Positions 61,200 to 64,000 of a DNA stretch of 64,000 bases are shown here, piece by piece. The DNA comes from Bdellovibrionaceae bacterium UBA3535 (GTDB lineage: Bacteria > Bdellovibrionota > Bdellovibrionia > Bdellovibrionales > UBA840). The translations under genes and the position numbers were made by a program. The stretch covers positions 1 through 64,000 of the forward strand of contig DFOS01000019.1 of assembly GCA_002376845.1 (NCBI GenBank). The letters run 5' to 3'. How positions within the stretch are numbered: position 1 is the stretch's first letter; each line of letters starts with the position of its first letter. The notes beneath the pieces are model-generated. The model was given only the letters and a program-made list of their open reading frames with translations. It had not been told where the DNA came from and made no database searches.

Positions 61200-61328
61200 T
61201 TATATCTCAGCATTAAGCACTCTTAACCGGTAATTTTTGAAGCTTTTAAAGCCAAAGGCGTTTCGTTTCAACAACTTAGCGATGTGATTGAAGCCTTCGT
61301 CTTGGTGCTTATAATTCGAAAATTCTTT
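61200..61328 (-). pseudogene. Remnant of an ISL3-type transposase C-terminus
   Basis: On the minus strand, a 42-codon open stretch follows an in-frame TGA and ends at TAA. It reads KEFSNYKHQDEGFNHIAKLL, then KRNAFGFKSFKNYRLRVLNA, matching the C-terminal signature of ISL3-family transposases ('SN...EG.N..IK..KR.AFGF..F.N.RLR.L'). No DDE domain, upstream frame or terminal inverted repeat remains, so it is a dead fragment. It marks an old insertion next to tRNA-His. Confidence 0.7.
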
Positions 61329-61447
61329 TCACCATTTGATATAAATAAGTATTTTTTCAGTCCAGTATCCGGCGACCGTCCTTGCTGATCTTAACATGCT
61401 ATTTCAGAATTAATGATATATATGGACAAACCGCATAGAGGGAATCA

Positions 61448-62554
61448 TTGAAAATCAAAGATTACAAAAATAACAAATGGTTGGTTTTGCTCTCACTTGG
61501 TTTGGCATCTTGGGTGTCAATTAGAGTGCTTTTGCTGTGGAGAGCCTACTTTTTTCAACTAGAAAGCCTGCCTATTGCTCATTCTAAAGAGTTAGCAGAT
61601 ATTGACCCAACTATTTTAATTATAGCCAATCTGCCAACTGTAATTTTAACTGTTGTAGCAATCTTTGGTTACTTTAAGAAGAAATCAATTTACCTATTAC
61701 CATTTTGGATATGGAGTTTCGTTTTATTTGGTTTGTATCTTTTAAAGCAACCAGTTTGTTTCCTTGGATTAACAGGTATTTGTTTCTACGCATTAGGTTT
61801 TTTTCAGATGCGTAACAATGAGAAAATAGAAAAGATCAAAAAAGAAAAAGTGGCTTCTGGTATTGACGATGCCAATGAAGTGACTTTGCCGAAGGACCTA
61901 CAGCCTTTCTATGTGTCACAACCGCAAGTAATGCATTTCATCCATGTATCTATAATGGCAGTGCCGTTTGTCATCTTTAGTATTTCATTCTTACCGATTA
62001 TTTCTCCAATGTACGTACCTTTTTTTCAAGGTATGGGAATGATCTTATTTTACATCTTTTTTGTGGTTTTCTGCATAGTAAAGTGCATCAAGCCCGAGAT
62101 TAATAAGAAGATCACTGGTAAAACTCTCTTGATACTCTTTGTTGCATCTTTGCTACCAAGTTTTTTGACCTATCAGAATATTATTTCTCCTCTATCTTGC
62201 TACTACGCTGGTCTTGGTGCTCAGGATTGTATGCGTGTGAATTGTGTGACTCGACATATACTAAGAGCGCCGACCAATAGGATTTGTGATACGATCGCTG
62301 ATATCGAGGCTAATGATCCAAATAGGACTCTTGACCCAATGTATAGGATGACGAGACAAGGATGTTTGGAGCTCTTCGAATGGAAAAGAGGCAAGAAGAG
62401 CGTACGGCCTGTTATTGGGGGGGAGCAATCCAAATTAGAATGGCAAACGAGATTGGCATGCGATACTTTTAGAACAGGAAGCAGGTTTAAGAATTACCCT
62501 TGGTACATGGAAACTATGGAAGACTTAGAGCTGTTAGAATATATATCGAAATAA
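61448..62554 (+). CDS. Polytopic membrane protein of unknown function
   Basis: A 368-residue protein starting at TTG 61448 (AGAGGG six bases upstream). Seven or so membrane helices lie in residues 10-250; the C-terminal 110 residues are hydrophilic with several Cys (CYYAGLGAQDCMRVNCVTRH, TNRICDTIADIE, RQGCLELFEW, LACDTFRTG), perhaps disulfide-bonded outside. No recognised family. The base composition is more AT-rich than the genes before tRNA-His, in line with its position after an IS remnant. Could be foreign. Confidence 0.65.
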   Translation: MKIKDYKNNKWLVLLSLGLASWVSIRVLLLWRAYFFQLESLPIAHSKELADIDPTILIIANLPTVILTVVAIFGYFKKKSIYLLPFWIWSFVLFGLYLLKQPVCFLGLTGICFYALGFFQMRNNEKIEKIKKEKVASGIDDANEVTLPKDLQPFYVSQPQVMHFIHVSIMAVPFVIFSISFLPIISPMYVPFFQGMGMILFYIFFVVFCIVKCIKPEINKKITGKTLLILFVASLLPSFLTYQNIISPLSCYYAGLGAQDCMRVNCVTRHILRAPTNRICDTIADIEANDPNRTLDPMYRMTRQGCLELFEWKRGKKSVRPVIGGEQSKLEWQTRLACDTFRTGSRFKNYPWYMETMEDLELLEYISK

Positions 62555-62704
62555 GAAATAAGCAGTAATATCGGGCAATGGTCTAAATAATTAGATTTTC
62601 AAAGTAGACTAAATAATAGATGGATTGTGAACAAACTGCACTATTTAGTTTAAGGCTTTTCAGCATTGAAATATTTAAAAAATATGAGCCAAGTAAAGAG
62701 AACA

Positions 62705-63736
62705 CTAATTTGGCCGCTTTTCGGTATTACCTTCCAGTATCGCCTTACTTGTCTCATTCAACAGACCAGACAGACTATTGTCTTCTGCGATTTTAATAAG
62801 ATCTCGTTCCGCATATACACTAGTGAAAAATAAAAAGGGTTGGTTGCGGAAGGTTTTTGCTTCATCGTTTTCCGCATGGACCGAGACAGAAAAGGTCGCA
62901 GCGCTGAGTCCGGCTCCCAAACCTAGCTTTACTAGTTTTTTAAGAGCTAAGCGCAAGGCACCTACAGCAATGGCACCTGTGGCTATATTACTTTGTAGTT
63001 CTTGGATTTGTTCCGCATCAAGTGACTGTACATAATCTCTAGCCTTTTGAAAGGCAGAGATATCGAGTGGTTCGTCTTTAGTGATCTCTGTATCAAAACT
63101 ACAATTGATGCAGAGCGCTTGTCCCTCGGTGCTTGTATCTAGACCTTCAAACAAGCTTACATTCACTTCTTTTTCAAAGTCGCGCAGATCATGAATTAAT
63201 TGTTTAAAATGGCGCGCGTAGCTTTCTTTGCTTTTGCTGTCTTCATCTTTCTTGCGGCATATGATGGCTCGCTCCTTATTGTCTAAAAGCAGAATACCTA
63301 CGCTTTGATTGTGCACAAAAGAGACTTGTCCGCTAATGCCGTTGACCTCGCCGGTATTGCGATCCACAGCTTTATAAAGCCCAGAATAGGAGCGAATTCG
63401 ATCGACCATATCATAGGGGATTAGCTTAATGCGATCTAGCCTGGCTTTTAAATCATCATGTACGGACCAGGCTTTATTTACGGAGGTCATTATACTTAGT
63501 TTTTCAAAATGCCGCTGCCGCTTTGGCTTTTTGTCAGTATCACTTGCAAAAGGATGAAAATAAGCATCATGAATTTCGCTTAAGCTAGACTGCTGTAAAT
63601 CAAAAGAGGCACTGCCGCAGGTAAAAAGGCTTGTATCATCGTTTAGATCCGCCGTATTTGCCTTCCCAAGTAAAGGGGCTGTCAGTAGACAAAAAAGTGC
63701 CAATAGTCTTAGATAGCTATAATTAATACGTTTCAT
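62705..63736 (-). CDS. Secreted protein of unknown function
   Basis: A 343-residue protein with signal peptide MKRINYSYLRLLALFCLLTAPLLGKAN; an in-frame ATG nine codons upstream is less likely. The mature region has four Cys: CGSASFD near the N-terminus, ICRKKDE mid-protein and the close pair ALCINCSFD. A Gly/Ala-rich hydrophobic segment near residues 262-290 (ATGAIAVGALRLALKKLVKLGLGAGLSAATF) could insert in a membrane. No family recognised. Convergent with the membrane protein before it, with 150 bases between. Confidence 0.62.
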   Translation of the reverse strand: MKRINYSYLRLLALFCLLTAPLLGKANTADLNDDTSLFTCGSASFDLQQSSLSEIHDAYFHPFASDTDKKPKRQRHFEKLSIMTSVNKAWSVHDDLKARLDRIKLIPYDMVDRIRSYSGLYKAVDRNTGEVNGISGQVSFVHNQSVGILLLDNKERAIICRKKDEDSKSKESYARHFKQLIHDLRDFEKEVNVSLFEGLDTSTEGQALCINCSFDTEITKDEPLDISAFQKARDYVQSLDAEQIQELQSNIATGAIAVGALRLALKKLVKLGLGAGLSAATFSVSVHAENDEAKTFRNQPFLFFTSVYAERDLIKIAEDNSLSGLLNETSKAILEGNTEKRPN

Positions 63737-63944
63737 ATGAATTATAATTGCAAGCCGTGCCAATGCTATTTAGGCCATAATTCTGTATAGCAGCCTAACA
63801 CTTCCAGCGCTGGAATCCGTAAGTACCTATAATTACAAATTAAATTGGTGCTAGAAAGCTAACATGGAAAAATGATGATTCTGACAAATATCAGCCCATG
63901 TTCCCATTGCAATTACGAAAAATGCATTATAGTTAAGGTTAAGT

Positions 63945-64000
63945 ATGGCTAAGAATTTACAATACTTATTGGTTTTTTATTTTGCTTTATTTAGCGCGCC
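63945..64000 (+). CDS. Start of a gene with signal peptide, 3' end outside the window
   Basis: ATG 63945 follows AAGG seven bases upstream and opens a frame MAKNLQYLLVFYFALFSA that stays open to the window end, looking like a signal peptide ending at an Ala-rich site. Only 18 codons are visible, so it is a probable rather than proven gene. Confidence 0.5.
   Translation, partial: MAKNLQYLLVFYFALFSA

Noticed and set aside
1..64000. CRISPR array, prophage or complete IS element
   Set aside because: No spaced direct repeats, phage structural genes or intact transposase were seen; only the ISL3-type fragment at 61200-61328.

Overview
The window looks like chromosome of a Gram-negative, double-membrane bacterium. 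GC content is in the low 40s by eye. Evidence for an outer membrane: several lipobox lipoproteins, apolipoprotein N-acyltransferase (Lnt), a lytic transglycosylase and a beta-barrel-like secreted protein. The mix (queA-tgt-yajC-secDF operon, two-domain PutA, Gld-like ABC system, many small secreted proteins and lipoproteins of unknown function) fits Bdellovibrionota or another former deltaproteobacterial line. That placement is inference; no rRNA or marker gene here proves it. I see no CRISPR array, no prophage and no complete insertion sequence.

Layout. 1-981: 3' part of an AAA/DUF4143 ATPase. 1061-9706: one long forward operon (lipoprotein, queA, tgt, yajC, secD, secF, recJ, queC, DUF366), joining queuosine tRNA modification, Sec translocation and recombination. 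10054-18567: forward genes for an NFACT/RqcH-like protein, a GldA/F/G-like ABC system plus a DUF4340 protein, a GHMP kinase, a DUF429 protein and an App1-like HAD protein. 18564-24920: a secreted protein (-), fumarase FumC, an LplT-like MFS carrier, a sodium:solute symporter (-) and an M17 aminopeptidase. 24975-29786: a PhoB/PhoR-type two-component pair, a tandem PspC protein, a membrane-anchored acidic coiled-coil protein and a HEAT-like secreted protein. 29789-31667: two lipoproteins on the minus strand. 31852: tRNA-Met with its terminator.

32088-41063: small secreted protein, HPF-like protein (-), adenosine deaminase family protein (-), a three-gene forward cluster ending in RDD and rhomboid proteins, PutA (-) and Hsp33. 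41064-41534: gene-free stretch with a strongly structured RNA candidate, just before a metzincin-type lipoprotein protease. 42221-53363: a small protein, a squalene-synthase-like enzyme, a coiled-coil/Hsp20 fusion (-), a methyltransferase, acidic and lipoprotein genes of unknown role, MutS2 (-) and Lnt (-). 53427-61004: zinc-ribbon membrane protein, subtilase (-), secreted protein (-), Slt-type lytic transglycosylase lipoprotein (-), two small envelope-related genes (-) and RmuC. 61100: tRNA-His, followed by a decayed ISL3-type transposase tail and AT-rich genes of unknown function to the window end.

Themes: envelope building and turnover (SecDF/YajC, Lnt, Slt, lipoproteins, secreted proteases, rhomboid), translation quality and tRNA modification (QueA, Tgt, QueC, NFACT, HPF-like, MutS2/Smr) and proteostasis (Hsp33, Hsp20 fusion). 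The most unusual items are the coiled-coil/Hsp20 fusion, the structured RNA near 41.26-41.38 kb, the eukaryote-like squalene synthase, the RDD-rhomboid cluster, and a repeated pattern of convergent genes whose stop codons overlap by exactly four bases.
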